From contig CAWKDK010000016.1 in NCBI GenBank assembly GCA_963848375.1, positions 1 through 64,000 on the forward strand: DNA of 64,000 nt, written 5' to 3'. The notes under the pieces are model-generated. The model was not told where the DNA came from. It made no database searches and saw only the letters and a program-made list of their open reading frames with translations. The position numbers and the translations under genes are program-made. The stretch's first letter is position 1; every line of letters begins with the position of its first letter. Shown one piece after another: positions 1 to 10,542 of the stretch. Origin of the DNA: JAJPJE01 sp963848375 (GTDB taxonomy: Bacteria > Acidobacteriota > Terriglobia > Terriglobales > Acidobacteriaceae).

Positions 1-116
1 GACAAGGGGCGCTCCAACTCACATTGGCTCGGAGTTGTCCAAAAAGTTAACAAATCGGTAGGCTGGGCAAAGCCTCATCACGGTCTTCGAATACTTCTAT
101 CTGACAGCACTTGTTT

Positions 117-1005
117 CTAGTTGTGCGTCGGAGTCGCCATGGCCTGATTGTTCAGCTCCTCCTCGCCGGCGTTCTTCAGAACCGTCACCTCAACCCGAGC
201 GCCTTGATACGGTTTCACGGGTTTGCCATTGGCGTCGGCCTGCTGGACCTGTGACGAGGGCGTTACCTTTGCATTGCCCTCTCCGAGCGTGTAAATGCGC
301 CACACGGGGATCTGGCGGTCGACTACCAGATACCGGACGACGGAATCGGCCATCTCCTGTGACGAACCGATTGAAGTCTGGCCGTTACCGGGAGAGATCC
401 CTGCACTTCGACGATGTAGCCTCGCCGATCCTTAACTGCGTCGGCGATCTGATCGAGCGCTTCCTTTGCCTTCGCGCTCAACGCAGTCTGGCCCATAGGG
501 AAGCGGAGCTCAGCATCGGTGCTGGGCTGATACTGGTCGAGATCGGTGACAGCAGTCGGCATCGTCTGCAGACGCTGGTTGGCCGGCGCCGGCTGAGCGA
601 GCTGCTGCGACGGTTACCGGCATCGACAGCGTGCTGATCAGCCTGCTCGGCGCGAGCCGAGGCCTGACGAGTACCTTCGGGAGCGCAGCATCCACGTCCT
701 TGATCTCGTTCGAATCGGCGACGGTCAGCTGATCCAGCTCGTTGACACGGTCGCGGATCCGGGGCCAGCGTTTCTGAACCCATTTCTTAAGGGCAAAGTG
801 ATTTATCTTGCCCCAGAAACCCTCGTGAGTATCAGTCGTCAGGGGCTGATGTGTCGCAGTGGCCTGGTCAGAAACGTTGACTGAAATCGTTGTGCTGCTC
901 TGCGTCGCGGCGGCAGGCTGGCTCGGCCGCTGGTTGCGGGAGCTCGTTGCGCGAAAGCAGTCAAGGCGGCTGCGAGCGGAAGCACCATAAGCTACGAATC
1001 GTCAT
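117..1005 (-). pseudogene. OmpA-family outer-membrane protein, frameshifted
   Basis: Read from 1005 leftwards, a good ribosome site (GGAGG, 1013-1019) precedes an ATG. The frame then shifts into a signal peptide (MVLPLAAALTAFAQ, from 988). Further shifts lead to a stretch ending LDQLTVADSNEIKDVDAA, an Ala/Glu/Gln-rich helical linker, the start of an OmpA C-terminal domain (TDLDQYQPSTDAELRF, from about 550) and, after another shift near 400, its end (MADSVVRYLVVDRQIPVWRI, from 353). At least four frame changes are needed. The intact protein at 13747-14640 has the same general plan: signal peptide, alanine-rich linker, OmpA domain. The OmpA domain binds peptidoglycan. No single frame gives a functional product, so I call it a pseudogene, although clustered sequence errors could look the same. 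Confidence 0.75.
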
Positions 1006-1508
1006 CACAATTCCTCCGATTCTGCGCGTCTGCTGTTCCGAAAAATGTGATGTCGAAGCCGAAGCCTGGGCTGGCTGGTTTCAGCCTTCAATCTCAGGCG
1101 AGACCTGCTGGATTTAAAGCAAACGGGGTCGCCCGGGCTATCGGTAGGCGATGGCCAGGCGATCCGCTGAAGCCGAGTACCGACAGCTACTTGCGAACCG
1201 CACAACGCTCCGCAACCGCCAAAAATAAGCGCATCGGTGGCGTGCTGTTCGATTTGGCATTTTCTTCACTTGCAACGTGTCATTTGACGCCGACGTATAT
1301 CGCCGCACCAAAGAAAAGGACGAAGGCTGTGTCAAGGGCATAGGTATCTAAGCATTTTTTGGATCCGTCCAAATCACAGCGGAAAAGCGCAAGAACCCGG
1401 CGCTCAGGCGGCTACCTCAGGATGAGATATGGAGCGATAATCTCCGTTATCGGCTACTATCCAGACGGAGTGCCAAGGGCTTCAGTCCACTTAACGGGAG
1501 CGCACACC
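1006..1508. other. Intergenic, nothing recognised
   Basis: This 500-bp stretch separates the divergent OmpA remnant and the TPR gene. Open frames here (for example 1047-1343) lack coding character. It presumably holds both promoters, but I could not place them. Confidence 0.5.
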
Positions 1509-2498
1509 ATGAACCGGGTGGCTATGTTTCGTTTAACAGTGTTTGCTCTGGCGGCTCTATGGTTTGTCCGTCCGGCGTTGGCGCAACAAGCCGTATGTGA
1601 GCTTTCGATTCACGTACGTACGCCGGATGATCGTGAGTACAACGGCCGTCTCCAAGTGGAACTTCTAAGTTCTGCTGGGACTCCTGTCGCGACGACACAG
1701 ACAAGTAATGGCAGCGCCGACTTTCAGGTGTCAAGCGGGGTTACATATCGCGCACGAATTTCTGGACAAGGCATTGAAACGACCAGTGAGGATTTCTTTA
1801 TTATGGGCGGGTCACGAGTTCACACAGAAAACATCAACGTGAAACTCACGTCGCCTGCATCGCAACCGGAGTCAGCCGGAAGTTCTCCAACGGTTTCTCT
1901 CACTGAAATGAATGCCCCCAGTAAAGCCCGCGATGAGATGCAAAAAGGAATAGAAGCTCTCGCTAAGGGAGATCTCGGGAAAGCCGAACAGCACTTCGAA
2001 AAGGCTACTGCTGTCTATCCGCAGTATGCACGAGCGTACGTAGGGCAGGGATTGGTCGCGATTAAGACTGGTGACAGAGCCAAAGCTAAGGACAGGTTTT
2101 CCAAAGCGATCGAGGTCGACGACAAATTTGTTCCGGCATATGTAGATTTGGCGCGGATCGAGTTTCAGGAAAAGAACTATAGCGAGACTGAGTCCCTGCT
2201 GAAAAAGGTCATGAGTTTAAATCCCACGATGCCTGATGCGGTAGCACTGCTAGCCAGCACTGAGTACGTCAATAAGGAATACGATAGCGCTCTCGCCGAC
2301 GCACAGCGCGCACATAGCTTGCCTAACCACGAACAATTTGCCGAAGTACACCTGTTAGCTGGGGAAATTCTTAAAATGCAGAATCAGCCGCAGAGAGCAA
2401 TTGCCGAATATGAACTCTTCCTAAAAGAGAGCCCACAGAGTCCGCAAGCCGCCATGGTTCAACAAAAACTATCTCAGTTGAGGACAGAGACGCATTAA
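1509..2498 (+). CDS. Secreted TPR-repeat protein
   Basis: About 329 residues from ATG 1509, preceded by GGGAG. The frame is open from 1359, but the 1509 start puts a clean signal peptide first (MNRVAMFRLTVFALAALWF, ending near ALAQQ). Residues 30-115 look like a small beta-sandwich (VCELSIHVRTPDDREYNGRL), related in feel to carboxypeptidase-regulatory domains. About residues 140-320 form four or five tetratricopeptide repeats (KGDLGKAEQHFEKA, TGDRAKAKDRFSKA, QRAIAEYELFLKESP). TPRs mediate protein-protein contacts, here probably in the periplasm. The large TonB receptor lies 575 bp downstream in the same direction, so a shared role is possible but unproven. Confidence 0.85.
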   Translation: MNRVAMFRLTVFALAALWFVRPALAQQAVCELSIHVRTPDDREYNGRLQVELLSSAGTPVATTQTSNGSADFQVSSGVTYRARISGQGIETTSEDFFIMGGSRVHTENINVKLTSPASQPESAGSSPTVSLTEMNAPSKARDEMQKGIEALAKGDLGKAEQHFEKATAVYPQYARAYVGQGLVAIKTGDRAKAKDRFSKAIEVDDKFVPAYVDLARIEFQEKNYSETESLLKKVMSLNPTMPDAVALLASTEYVNKEYDSALADAQRAHSLPNHEQFAEVHLLAGEILKMQNQPQRAIAEYELFLKESPQSPQAAMVQQKLSQLRTETH

Positions 2499-3072
2499 AC
2501 TCTGGTATCGCAGTTGTACGGCGAACATGTGCGCGTGCAAAAAGCTACGCCGAATGCGATTAAAACTCTGACAGTATTCTCGGTTTTTTCTCTGAGTCTT
2601 TCAATCGGACCATGGTTGCTCTTGCGTTCGCGATTTCTCACATTAGTATGTACGGCGCATTGACAGCCCACGGTAGCCGCGCATCCTCAACCGTGCACAG
2701 GGCCAGGCTGAAGCGTCCGATCTATATTTGATCCGTTTTTCGGAATCTCGGTTATGACCCAAAAGGACGTCTGCTGCCACAAGAAAAGCAGCCTTCCGTC
2801 CATGTCGACCTCACAGAACCGCTGCCCCGTTTGCGTGCATTCCACCATCGATGTGAGTAGCACCTGCCAACCTCTCACTGGACTCCACCAGCGTCTCAAT
2901 TATTCACCTCGATCGATTTTCTGGCGGGACTAGCAAAAATGGTAGTTCCGGCTCTGAGGAATGAAGTACAAACTGCCGCTTCGTTAACGTTAACGACCCC
3001 GGACGTTGACGTCGAGGATGCAAACGGCAAGAACAAAGAACAAAAACCTAGACACCACTCCGGAGGCTCGCA
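2499..3072. other. Intergenic region before the TonB receptor gene
   Basis: No convincing gene. The minus-strand open frame 2687-2899 lacks a ribosome site and known motifs. A short tandem CGTTAACGTTAACG lies at about 2982-2995, and a strong ribosome site (GGAGG) stands just before 3073. The receptor promoter should lie here. Confidence 0.5.
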
Positions 3073-6000
3073 ATGCAACTTTCGCCCACAACCGCTGAAA
3101 CTTTTGTCCTGGCTGTAAAACGCCGAAAGTTACTTCACCTTTCGATTGTTCTGCTTCTGAGCTTTTTCACAACACAACTGTCTGCCCAGGAAGCAACCAT
3201 CCTAGGCACCGTCACCGACCCTAGCGGTGCCTCCGTCCCTAACGTAGCTGTTACTCTCACGAACAGAGACACCGGCGTGGCACGAAGCGTGACCACCAAC
3301 GCCGACGGTACTTACATTGCTCCCAATCTTCACATCGGTCAGTACAAAGCCAAGGTTGAGGCCACTGGCTTCAAGCAGGTCGAGCAAACCGATATCGTTC
3401 TGCAGGTAGGCGACCGCACTCGTCTCGACTTCAAGTTGGAAATCGGAAGCACGCAGGAACAGGTCACCGTCGAAGCCGCAGCTGTCGGCGTTCAAACCGA
3501 TTCCGGCGAGGTTAGCAACGTCATCACCGGCAAGCAGGTGGAAAACTTGGCGACGAACGGCCGCAGTATGTACACGCTGGTCAATCTGACTACTGGAGCT
3601 TCAAACTTGCAGGGTGACTTCCAGATTCCAACTCCCGTAGGTGGCGACGCGAACGTGAGTTTCAACGGCCAGCGCGTGTCGGGTAACCTCTACATGATCG
3701 ATGGTGGCGAGAACCTGGACCGCGGCAGCGCGGGCAACATGAGCGTCATGCCCTCCTTGGAAGGCATCGCCGAGTTCCGTCAATTGGACTCCAACTACAG
3801 CGCGGAATACGGTCTCTCCGCGGGCTCCACGATGACCACGGTTCTGAAGTCGGGAACCAAAACGTTCCATGCGTCGGCGTGGGAATACAACCGTAACAAC
3901 GCGTTGGATGCGCGCAACTACTTTAACCCCGCCCCGAATCCGGTGGCGAAACTTAACTTCAACACCTTTGGCTTCAACGTCGGCGGCCAAGTTCCGATTG
4001 CAAAGTCTCACCCGACGTTCTTCTTCTACAACATGGAGTGGCGCAAGCTTCGTCAGGGCGGCAACTACAACCAAACTGTCCCTCTACCGAGCCAGTACGG
4101 AGGGAATTTTGCAGGCGCTTCGAGCGTTCCAGCTGTACCTTGCGCCAGCACCTTGTCGGCAGCGCAGCAGGCCAAGTTTAGCGCAGCAGGTATAACCGGC
4201 TTCAGCACATGCGATGCGAGTGGCAAGATAACCACTGCTGTTCCGTTCCCTGGCAACGCAATTCCGTCGAGCCTGTTAGATCCCAACGCTCAGATTATGC
4301 TTTCGTCTGGGATTTTCCCTGCTCCGACAAGCGGAACGCAGTTCCAGGGGACTCCCGTCACTCCAACCAATGTGCGCGAAGAAATCGTCCGCATCGACCA
4401 CGAATTCAACAGCAAGAACTCCATCTTCGGGCACTTTATCGCTGAGCAGATTTCTCAGGGATTCGGTACCACGATGTGGAGCGGCGACAACGTTCCGAGC
4501 ATCGGCAATACGTTCGGCAACCCGTCGTACAGCGCGGTGGTTCACTATACTCAGATCATCAACCCGAGACTGCTAAACGAAATCGCGTTCAACTACAACG
4601 GCAACCGCATCAACATTACCCCTGTCGGCGTCTACGCGGCACCGTCCAGTTTCGCGTTCAACCGCGTATTCACGGGTCCAAACGCGGACAACCGCTTCCC
4701 CTCCATCAACCTTTCCGGCAACACTGGCACGAACTACACCGTCAACTGGATGCCTTGGAACAACGAGGCTAATTCTTATGAGTGGATGGACAATGTCTCG
4801 TGGAGTAAAGGCACTCACCAGTTGAAGATCGGCGGCAGCGTACTGCTTTATCGCAAGATTCAGGACCTGTTCGCTCCAACCCAGGGCGCCTTCACCTTCA
4901 ATGGTCGCTTCACTGGAAACGATTTCGCGGACTTCCTGCTTGGCTATGCAAACCAATACGGCGAGAACGCGGTGCAGGATACCGGTCATTGGAACTTCAA
5001 CGCCTTTTCGGCTTACATTCAGGACAACTGGCGAACGACAAGTCGATTGAGCCTGAATCTTGGCCTACGTTGGGATGGACTGCCGCACACTTACGAAGCT
5101 AATGGGCGTGAGTCCAACTTCTACCAGAACCTCTTTAACCCGGCGGATGCCGCCATTCTCAATTCCGACGGCACCATCAGCCCAAGCAGCCCAGGTTTAG
5201 GCACCAGCCCCAATCCCATTCTTGCTGGATACCAGTTCTATCTCAACGGTATTGGTATTGCTGGCCAGGGCGGAATTTCGAAGAGTCTGGTGAACAATCA
5301 CTGGACAAACTTCAGCCCACGTGTCGGATTTGCCTACGATCTCACAGGTCATGGCTCAACCGTCGTTCGCGGCGGGTTCGGCATCATGTACATGGCGATT
5401 CAGGGGAACGACATGTATAACGCCGGTGGAAACCAGCCGTTTAGCGCTTCGACTACCTTCAACAACGTCTCGTTGTCGAATCCGCAACTAAACGTCCAAA
5501 CCGGATCCACCATTGGCGTCCCGATCGTGGTGGGCAACATCACGGGCCTGAATGCCAACATGTACAAGATGCCCTACAGCATGCAATACAGCGCTGGCGT
5601 GCAGCGGTCTCTTAACAGCAGGACGGTTCTCAACGTCATGTATGTTGGCACCCAGACACGACATCAGAGCGACTACCAGGAGTGGGAACTTCCGAATCAA
5701 ACCCTGTTGCCCGCCTTGGTCGCCAGCAACAGCAAAACCCAGTATAACGAGAACGTGCCGTATCTCGGCTTCGGCTCCCTCCGCATGGCACAGAACGAGG
5801 CGAATGGCCATTACAATTCGCTTCAGGCCAATATCAGCGGACAGGTCACCAAAGACCTGCAGTTGAATGCGGGGTACACACTGTCACGGTCGATCGACAG
5901 TTTTAACACCGGCAACAGCGCAGGCGACTTGTCGAACGTCTCCAATCCTTACGCCGGTTGGAAGTACGACCTTGGGCCGTCTTACTTTGATCGCACCAAC

Positions 6001-6534
6001 GTCGCCTACGTCAACTGGGTCTACGACATGCCTTTCTTCCGCGATGCGTCCAGCCGCTTTGTAAGGACAGTTGTGGGTGGATGGCAGGTCTCCGGTATCG
6101 TTAACATCATGTCCGGAGCACCACTCAACATGACGTACAACGGTACGAGTGTCTGCAGCGTGGTTCCGAACTGCATCAACCGTCCGGACGTCGTCGGTAC
6201 CCTTAATAACCCGCACACGGTTACTCAGTGGTTCGACACGGCAGCCCTTGCAGCTCCGGTCAACGGCACTTGGGGGAGCTTGCAGCACGGTGCGATTCGT
6301 GGACCGGGACGTGACAACTGGAATATGTCCCTGTTCAAGAATTTCATCATCAGCGAATCGCGCGGCAGCGCGTTCCAGTTCCGTGCCGATGCCTTCAACG
6401 TTTGGAACCATACGCAGTTCAAGGGCGACATGAATGGAGGAATCAGCACTAACCTGGGCGCGTCCAACTTCGGCCAGGTGACTTCTGCCTTCGACCCGAG
6501 AACGCTCCAGCTCGGCGCGAAGCTGACCTTCTGA
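3073..6534 (+). CDS. Oar-type TonB-dependent outer-membrane receptor
   Basis: 1153 residues. The signal peptide ends near residue 39 (FFTTQLSAQ). Residues about 41-125 are a carboxypeptidase-regulatory-like fold (ATILGTVTDPSGASVPNVAV). A plug domain follows (about 140-260, including GGDANVSFNGQRVSGNLYMI). The remainder is a 22-strand-type barrel rich in aromatic/Asn strands, ending in the classic C-terminal phenylalanine (LQLGAKLTF). This architecture and size are typical of the expanded acidobacterial receptor family thought to import glycan fragments or other bulky substrates; the substrate cannot be read from sequence. The start is fixed by GGAGG 7 bp upstream. A strong hairpin follows the stop. 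The glycan-active genes downstream are convergent, so they form a separate unit. Confidence 0.95.
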   Translation: MQLSPTTAETFVLAVKRRKLLHLSIVLLLSFFTTQLSAQEATILGTVTDPSGASVPNVAVTLTNRDTGVARSVTTNADGTYIAPNLHIGQYKAKVEATGFKQVEQTDIVLQVGDRTRLDFKLEIGSTQEQVTVEAAAVGVQTDSGEVSNVITGKQVENLATNGRSMYTLVNLTTGASNLQGDFQIPTPVGGDANVSFNGQRVSGNLYMIDGGENLDRGSAGNMSVMPSLEGIAEFRQLDSNYSAEYGLSAGSTMTTVLKSGTKTFHASAWEYNRNNALDARNYFNPAPNPVAKLNFNTFGFNVGGQVPIAKSHPTFFFYNMEWRKLRQGGNYNQTVPLPSQYGGNFAGASSVPAVPCASTLSAAQQAKFSAAGITGFSTCDASGKITTAVPFPGNAIPSSLLDPNAQIMLSSGIFPAPTSGTQFQGTPVTPTNVREEIVRIDHEFNSKNSIFGHFIAEQISQGFGTTMWSGDNVPSIGNTFGNPSYSAVVHYTQIINPRLLNEIAFNYNGNRINITPVGVYAAPSSFAFNRVFTGPNADNRFPSINLSGNTGTNYTVNWMPWNNEANSYEWMDNVSWSKGTHQLKIGGSVLLYRKIQDLFAPTQGAFTFNGRFTGNDFADFLLGYANQYGENAVQDTGHWNFNAFSAYIQDNWRTTSRLSLNLGLRWDGLPHTYEANGRESNFYQNLFNPADAAILNSDGTISPSSPGLGTSPNPILAGYQFYLNGIGIAGQGGISKSLVNNHWTNFSPRVGFAYDLTGHGSTVVRGGFGIMYMAIQGNDMYNAGGNQPFSASTTFNNVSLSNPQLNVQTGSTIGVPIVVGNITGLNANMYKMPYSMQYSAGVQRSLNSRTVLNVMYVGTQTRHQSDYQEWELPNQTLLPALVASNSKTQYNENVPYLGFGSLRMAQNEANGHYNSLQANISGQVTKDLQLNAGYTLSRSIDSFNTGNSAGDLSNVSNPYAGWKYDLGPSYFDRTNVAYVNWVYDMPFFRDASSRFVRTVVGGWQVSGIVNIMSGAPLNMTYNGTSVCSVVPNCINRPDVVGTLNNPHTVTQWFDTAALAAPVNGTWGSLQHGAIRGPGRDNWNMSLFKNFIISESRGSAFQFRADAFNVWNHTQFKGDMNGGISTNLGASNFGQVTSAFDPRTLQLGAKLTF

Positions 6535-6567
6535 CTCGGCGCCCTCATCGGGTCGTTGTGCTTTACT

Positions 6568-6602
6568 TGCCCCGCGCACCGCTACCACGGTGCAGCGGGG
6601 CA
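6568..6602 (+). terminator. Rho-independent-type terminator after the TonB receptor
   Basis: A strong hairpin (TGCCCCGC and GCACCG pairing with CGGTGC and GCGGGGCA) is followed by ATTTGTTT. It ends receptor transcription and may also serve the convergent gene at 6728. Confidence 0.8.
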
Positions 6603-6727
6603 TTTGTTTGATGCTCCGTTTAATAGAGTCCCTGATAGGACATCAGGATATTAGGTGTGCCAGCGAACATGGGTTTCGTCTCTTCCATCGCGGAAGTTCA
6701 CACTTATGCAGCTAGGAAGACTTCGTG

Positions 6728-8953
6728 TTACTGCGACAAGTTCGGCTTGGTGGAGAGTTTCTTAAAGAGAGCTGGATCGTACTCCTCAAGGCCGGTGATT
6801 CCGTACAGGTGGTTTGCAGAAATCCAAGGCAGCCAGAAGCGGTGTCCTCCAACGCCGCGGCCGGGGCCACCGGGACCGAAACGCCAGCCCTCCTGCTGCC
6901 ACCCAATGCCTTTCATGTCGTACTGGCGTCCGGGAAGAGCGACCATGGATTTAGTGTCGTGCAGAAGAATACGCGCCACGTCGAGGTAGTGCTCGTCGTG
7001 CGTATAGGTGTACAACTTTGCGTACGAAGGCACGGCCCAATCCAGATACTCATCTGCGCTGCCCGCGACGAGCGCGGTTATACCCTGCGTGCCGATGGTT
7101 GGCACGCCCTTCTTCCAATAGAGTTGCGAATCATCCGCATCGAGGGGCATCGGCAAGTTCCAAATCCAGATCCAGCTTTCAGCGAAGTCAGCAGCGGTCT
7201 TGGCGCGGTCCAGCCATTTCGGATCTTTCGTTGAATCGTAGAGACTCAGGAATGCTTCCATGCTGAGCATCCCTGCCTCTTTGTCCGTGATATTCGGGTT
7301 GTCGCTGGCGCCTCCGACGAAGAGGCCGCGCGTTCCGTAGTTCAACCAGATATAGTCGGCGGCACGAATAGCGGCCTGCGTGTATCTCGGATCGCCTGTC
7401 TCTTCGCTCATGATGACCAGCAGCGGCACGGGTGCATAGCTCGTCGTGCCTGAGGGCTCGGCAACATCACTGGTTCCCGGCTTCCAGCGCCGCGGGAAAG
7501 AGCCATCTTCGCGCTGCTGCAAGATCAACCAGTCAACGTACGACTTCACCCAGGTGAACCATTCGGGATGTTCGCGCCCTCGCGCCCGCTCGCGGCGGTA
7601 GGCGCGCATCAGCACGCGCATGTCTTCCGTCGCGTTCCGCAACCACGGAGCAAGCCAGATGTGATCCCAAGGCTTGCCCGTTGCGAGGTCGTAGCCAGTG
7701 CCTTGAAGCGGCGGAGTCGGAAGCGCATGGATTATCGACGAGATAATGGCCAAGCCCGTCTCTCGCATCTTCTTACCACGCTCGGTATTGTCACGATCGG
7801 CTTCGCGCAGCAATTGGTCCGCGCACTCGATTTCCTTGCCTACGAAGCCCATCGCGACCATGGTCCAATTCCACTGGAGCTTGTCGGTGACGGTAGAAAG
7901 GACGAATGGAATGGCGGTGCGGCCGTCGATGGTCGCCGCTTGAGCGGCGAGGTGATCGATCAGAACACGGCGCATCTGCTCGACGTCAATATAGGTGACT
8001 GCAGGGTTAAGAGAATTCCAAGCCCATCGCCAGCTGTCGCGGGTTACGTCGCGAAACGACTCGTTGGCGCCGAAACGAAACCTGACTTCGTAGCTGTGAG
8101 TTACTCCTTGAGTAATTGGGTGATAGCGGCGTACGGTTCTGGGTTTTGCGTTTGGAGCGCCTCCCATGAATGTGCCAGTTACAGAGCCCGGAAACCAAAA
8201 ACCGAACTGGATTGGACCATCAGTGTCCTGCCACGCTCCGAGAGCACCAAATTGAAAGCGCGCGTCGGTCATTACATCTTTCGTCAGCTTCGTCTCTTCG
8301 AACGTCGAATCGCCGCGGGGCGAGGGATCAAGCACAGCAACCGAGGCACCATTTTGAAATGAGAGGGCAAACAATGGGGCTGGGAGAAAGTCCTCGCGCA
8401 TCTGGTAACGATGCGCGGCATAGTTCAGTGTGCCGCCGGGGGAGCGCTCGCCGTTGTAGGTGGGATCGCCGTACAACGCGCCCGGAGCCATATAGTTCAC
8501 TGCGGCCCAAGGAACCGAGCGATCGACCATCAATACGATCGCGGAGTCGAAACCGCCCGGCGCGTCGCCAACAACCTCAACTGTCCTACGCACAGAGAGC
8601 ACGGGTCCGCTCAGCGCCCAGTGGTCCTGAACTCGAAACACAACTTTGTCGCCGTACGGGATTTCGGCAAGGGCATCGATTCCCTCGGCCGACTTTCGAA
8701 CCATCTTGTAGCCAGTCGCTAGCTCGCGAGTTTCTTCTTCGGTCGGAGACAGTTCAAGTCTCGCAGGTTTGGGTTGAGAGATTCGTGGCGCCGGACCGTC
8801 CGCGATCTCGAGGCCCCACTCGCCTGACGTAGAACGGACGAAAGAAACGATCGCGCCACTCTGTAGATGGCCGAGTTTAAGCTGGCTGCTTGGCTGCGCT
8901 GATGAACATGCACTGACGCACAACACGAACAACAGAAGTCGACCGGATCTCAT
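6728..8953 (-). CDS. Secreted six-hairpin-type glycosidase-like protein
   Basis: About 741 residues from ATG 8953, which overlaps the stop of the upstream GH43 gene as ATGA, so translation is probably coupled. The signal sequence MRSGRLLLFVLCVSACSSAQ contains a lipobox-like VSAC, so the product may be a lipoprotein. The N-terminal half is beta-rich. The second half has repeated helical-hairpin features of (alpha/alpha)6 carbohydrate enzymes (YVDWLILQQREDGSFPRRW, AADYIWLNYGTRGLF, KTAADFAESWIW). I could not assign a GH or PL family or catalytic residues. Context with GH43 suggests a role in arabinan, xylan or pectin side-chain breakdown. The frame extends upstream to 9106, but that lies inside GH43. 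Confidence 0.8.
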   Translation of the reverse strand: MRSGRLLLFVLCVSACSSAQPSSQLKLGHLQSGAIVSFVRSTSGEWGLEIADGPAPRISQPKPARLELSPTEEETRELATGYKMVRKSAEGIDALAEIPYGDKVVFRVQDHWALSGPVLSVRRTVEVVGDAPGGFDSAIVLMVDRSVPWAAVNYMAPGALYGDPTYNGERSPGGTLNYAAHRYQMREDFLPAPLFALSFQNGASVAVLDPSPRGDSTFEETKLTKDVMTDARFQFGALGAWQDTDGPIQFGFWFPGSVTGTFMGGAPNAKPRTVRRYHPITQGVTHSYEVRFRFGANESFRDVTRDSWRWAWNSLNPAVTYIDVEQMRRVLIDHLAAQAATIDGRTAIPFVLSTVTDKLQWNWTMVAMGFVGKEIECADQLLREADRDNTERGKKMRETGLAIISSIIHALPTPPLQGTGYDLATGKPWDHIWLAPWLRNATEDMRVLMRAYRRERARGREHPEWFTWVKSYVDWLILQQREDGSFPRRWKPGTSDVAEPSGTTSYAPVPLLVIMSEETGDPRYTQAAIRAADYIWLNYGTRGLFVGGASDNPNITDKEAGMLSMEAFLSLYDSTKDPKWLDRAKTAADFAESWIWIWNLPMPLDADDSQLYWKKGVPTIGTQGITALVAGSADEYLDWAVPSYAKLYTYTHDEHYLDVARILLHDTKSMVALPGRQYDMKGIGWQQEGWRFGPGGPGRGVGGHRFWLPWISANHLYGITGLEEYDPALFKKLSTKPNLSQ

Positions 8954-10542
8954 GATGGCGCTTTGACTTCCGGCCAGTAACGGAAATTGCGCAAGGTAGC
9001 TTTGCCGGAGCCGCACGCAAAAAGCGCCGGGCGTACATCGAGAAAGCCTCCGAGCACATTGTGTTGCATCCCTGAAATTTCGGCAGACTCCTGCGTACGC
9101 TGCCATGCTTTCCCGGGTACGCGGAAATAGAAGTCTACTTCCTGGCGGTCGTTGACGATGCGCAGCGTGACGCGAGTAGCACCTTTTTCGTAGCGGCTTG
9201 GGATGAAGCCGGTACCGAGACGCGCACCGATTCCATCGGAGTCAATAAGAATGCCGGTTGCGTGCTCGGGGTCGTAGAAAAGAAGCAAGCCGGATTGGCA
9301 ACCAGGCTCGACTTCCACGTCAATCTCAACGGTGTAGGACTGGCCGCCAACGGCGGTCGTGAGTACCGGCGTGTCAGCGATGGCTTTTCCCCGCGCTTCC
9401 AGCGTCAGCGCGCCGTTGCCCACGGTGAACCTGGAAGCGTCATATTCGTGCCAGAAGCCCCACTGCAGGCCCAACTCCGGCGAGGTGAAATTGTCGGAAG
9501 GGTCCAGGAATGCGTGCTGTGCGGTATCCGGAATCGGAACCGGAATCGCCGAATCGGCAGTGATGTCCTGTGGCACACGATACCAACCGTCGGCAGTCCA
9601 CTCAATCGGAAGCAGCAACAATTGCCGCCCCAAAGTGCGATAGCCGTTCTCATACGAATGGACAGTCATGTACCACTTTCCCGCAGGCGTATCGACGAGA
9701 CGCCCATGACCCACGCTCAGCCAACGTTCGTTGCGCGAATGCGTGCGCACGATTGGGTTGTAGGGCGAGAACTCCCAAGGTCCTTCCGCGTGTCGACTGC
9801 GTGCGCTGACAACTGCGTGACTCGTGGCCGGACCTGCTGTGCCCCCTTCGGCCACATTCAAGTAGTAATAGCCATTTCGCTGAAGGAGTTTCGGGGCTTC
9901 GAGGCAAGTACACTCCATTCTGGTCGAGGTGGGCAGCGGCCAAGGCTCAAGCACAACGCGCGGAGGAACTTTCACGGAGAGTCCGTCGGGCGTTAGCTCC
10001 GCCATCCGCCCTCCTGCCATGTACAGAAAGCGGCGGCCGTTTTCGGCCACGTGTGCAGGATCAATCGCGTCGATTCCTAGATCGATCGGTTCGCTCCAAG
10101 GCCCGGTCACATGTTCGGCGTGTACAACCCAGAGCCGTTGGTTTGCCGGGAAATAGATGTAATAGTGCTGCTTATACTCGCAGAGATACGGAGCCCATAC
10201 GTTGCCGTAATACTTGCGCAAGGCCGCGGCAACTGGGCGCCAATTGAGCAAGTCTCGCGAGTGCCAGATCAGCAAGCCTGGAGCGTAGTCAAAGCTGGAG
10301 TGCGTCAGATAAAAGTCATCGCCCACTCGGATTGGGCTCGCATCGGGATGATCTCCGCCAAGAATCGGATTGCGGTAAGTGCCGCCGCCAGGTTGCGCAA
10401 GAAGCAATCGGCTTCGGGGAGCCAGCGCCAATGCGATAGAAACAGCAGTACCGTGCACAAATTCACGGCGAGTCACCATTCCTGAATAACCCCCGATATT
10501 CCGCGACATGAGCGCGGTCAAATTTTCGATCGCGCGTGACAT
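8950..10542 (-). CDS. GH43-family arabinosidase/xylosidase
   Basis: About 530 residues. Starts are possible at 10626, 10542, 10509 and 10479; a Tat-like signal (TRREFVHG then a hydrophobic run ending LLLAQ) lies just after 10479. GH43 five-bladed propeller signatures are present. Numbering from 10542, the catalytic base is D67 in GGDHPDAS, the pKa-modulating Asp is near 161 in IDAIDPAHV, and the general acid is E215 in CTCLEAPKL. A C-terminal beta-sandwich (about 365-530, including WGFWHEYDASRF and GGFLDVRPALFACG) is typical of two-domain GH43 xylosidases/arabinofuranosidases. It would release arabinose or xylose in the periplasm. It is the first gene of a two-gene coupled operon with the protein at 6728-8953. 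Confidence 0.88.
   Translation of the reverse strand: MSRAIENLTALMSRNIGGYSGMVTRREFVHGTAVSIALALAPRSRLLLAQPGGGTYRNPILGGDHPDASPIRVGDDFYLTHSSFDYAPGLLIWHSRDLLNWRPVAAALRKYYGNVWAPYLCEYKQHYYIYFPANQRLWVVHAEHVTGPWSEPIDLGIDAIDPAHVAENGRRFLYMAGGRMAELTPDGLSVKVPPRVVLEPWPLPTSTRMECTCLEAPKLLQRNGYYYLNVAEGGTAGPATSHAVVSARSRHAEGPWEFSPYNPIVRTHSRNERWLSVGHGRLVDTPAGKWYMTVHSYENGYRTLGRQLLLLPIEWTADGWYRVPQDITADSAIPVPIPDTAQHAFLDPSDNFTSPELGLQWGFWHEYDASRFTVGNGALTLEARGKAIADTPVLTTAVGGQSYTVEIDVEVEPGCQSGLLLFYDPEHATGILIDSDGIGARLGTGFIPSRYEKGATRVTLRIVNDRQEVDFYFRVPGKAWQRTQESAEISGMQHNVLGGFLDVRPALFACGSGKATLRNFRYWPEVKAPS

Noticed and set aside
5884..6603. 239-codon minus-strand frame inside the TonB receptor
   Set aside because: It is antisense to a clearly coding frame, with no ribosome site or family motif. 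It is a codon-bias shadow.
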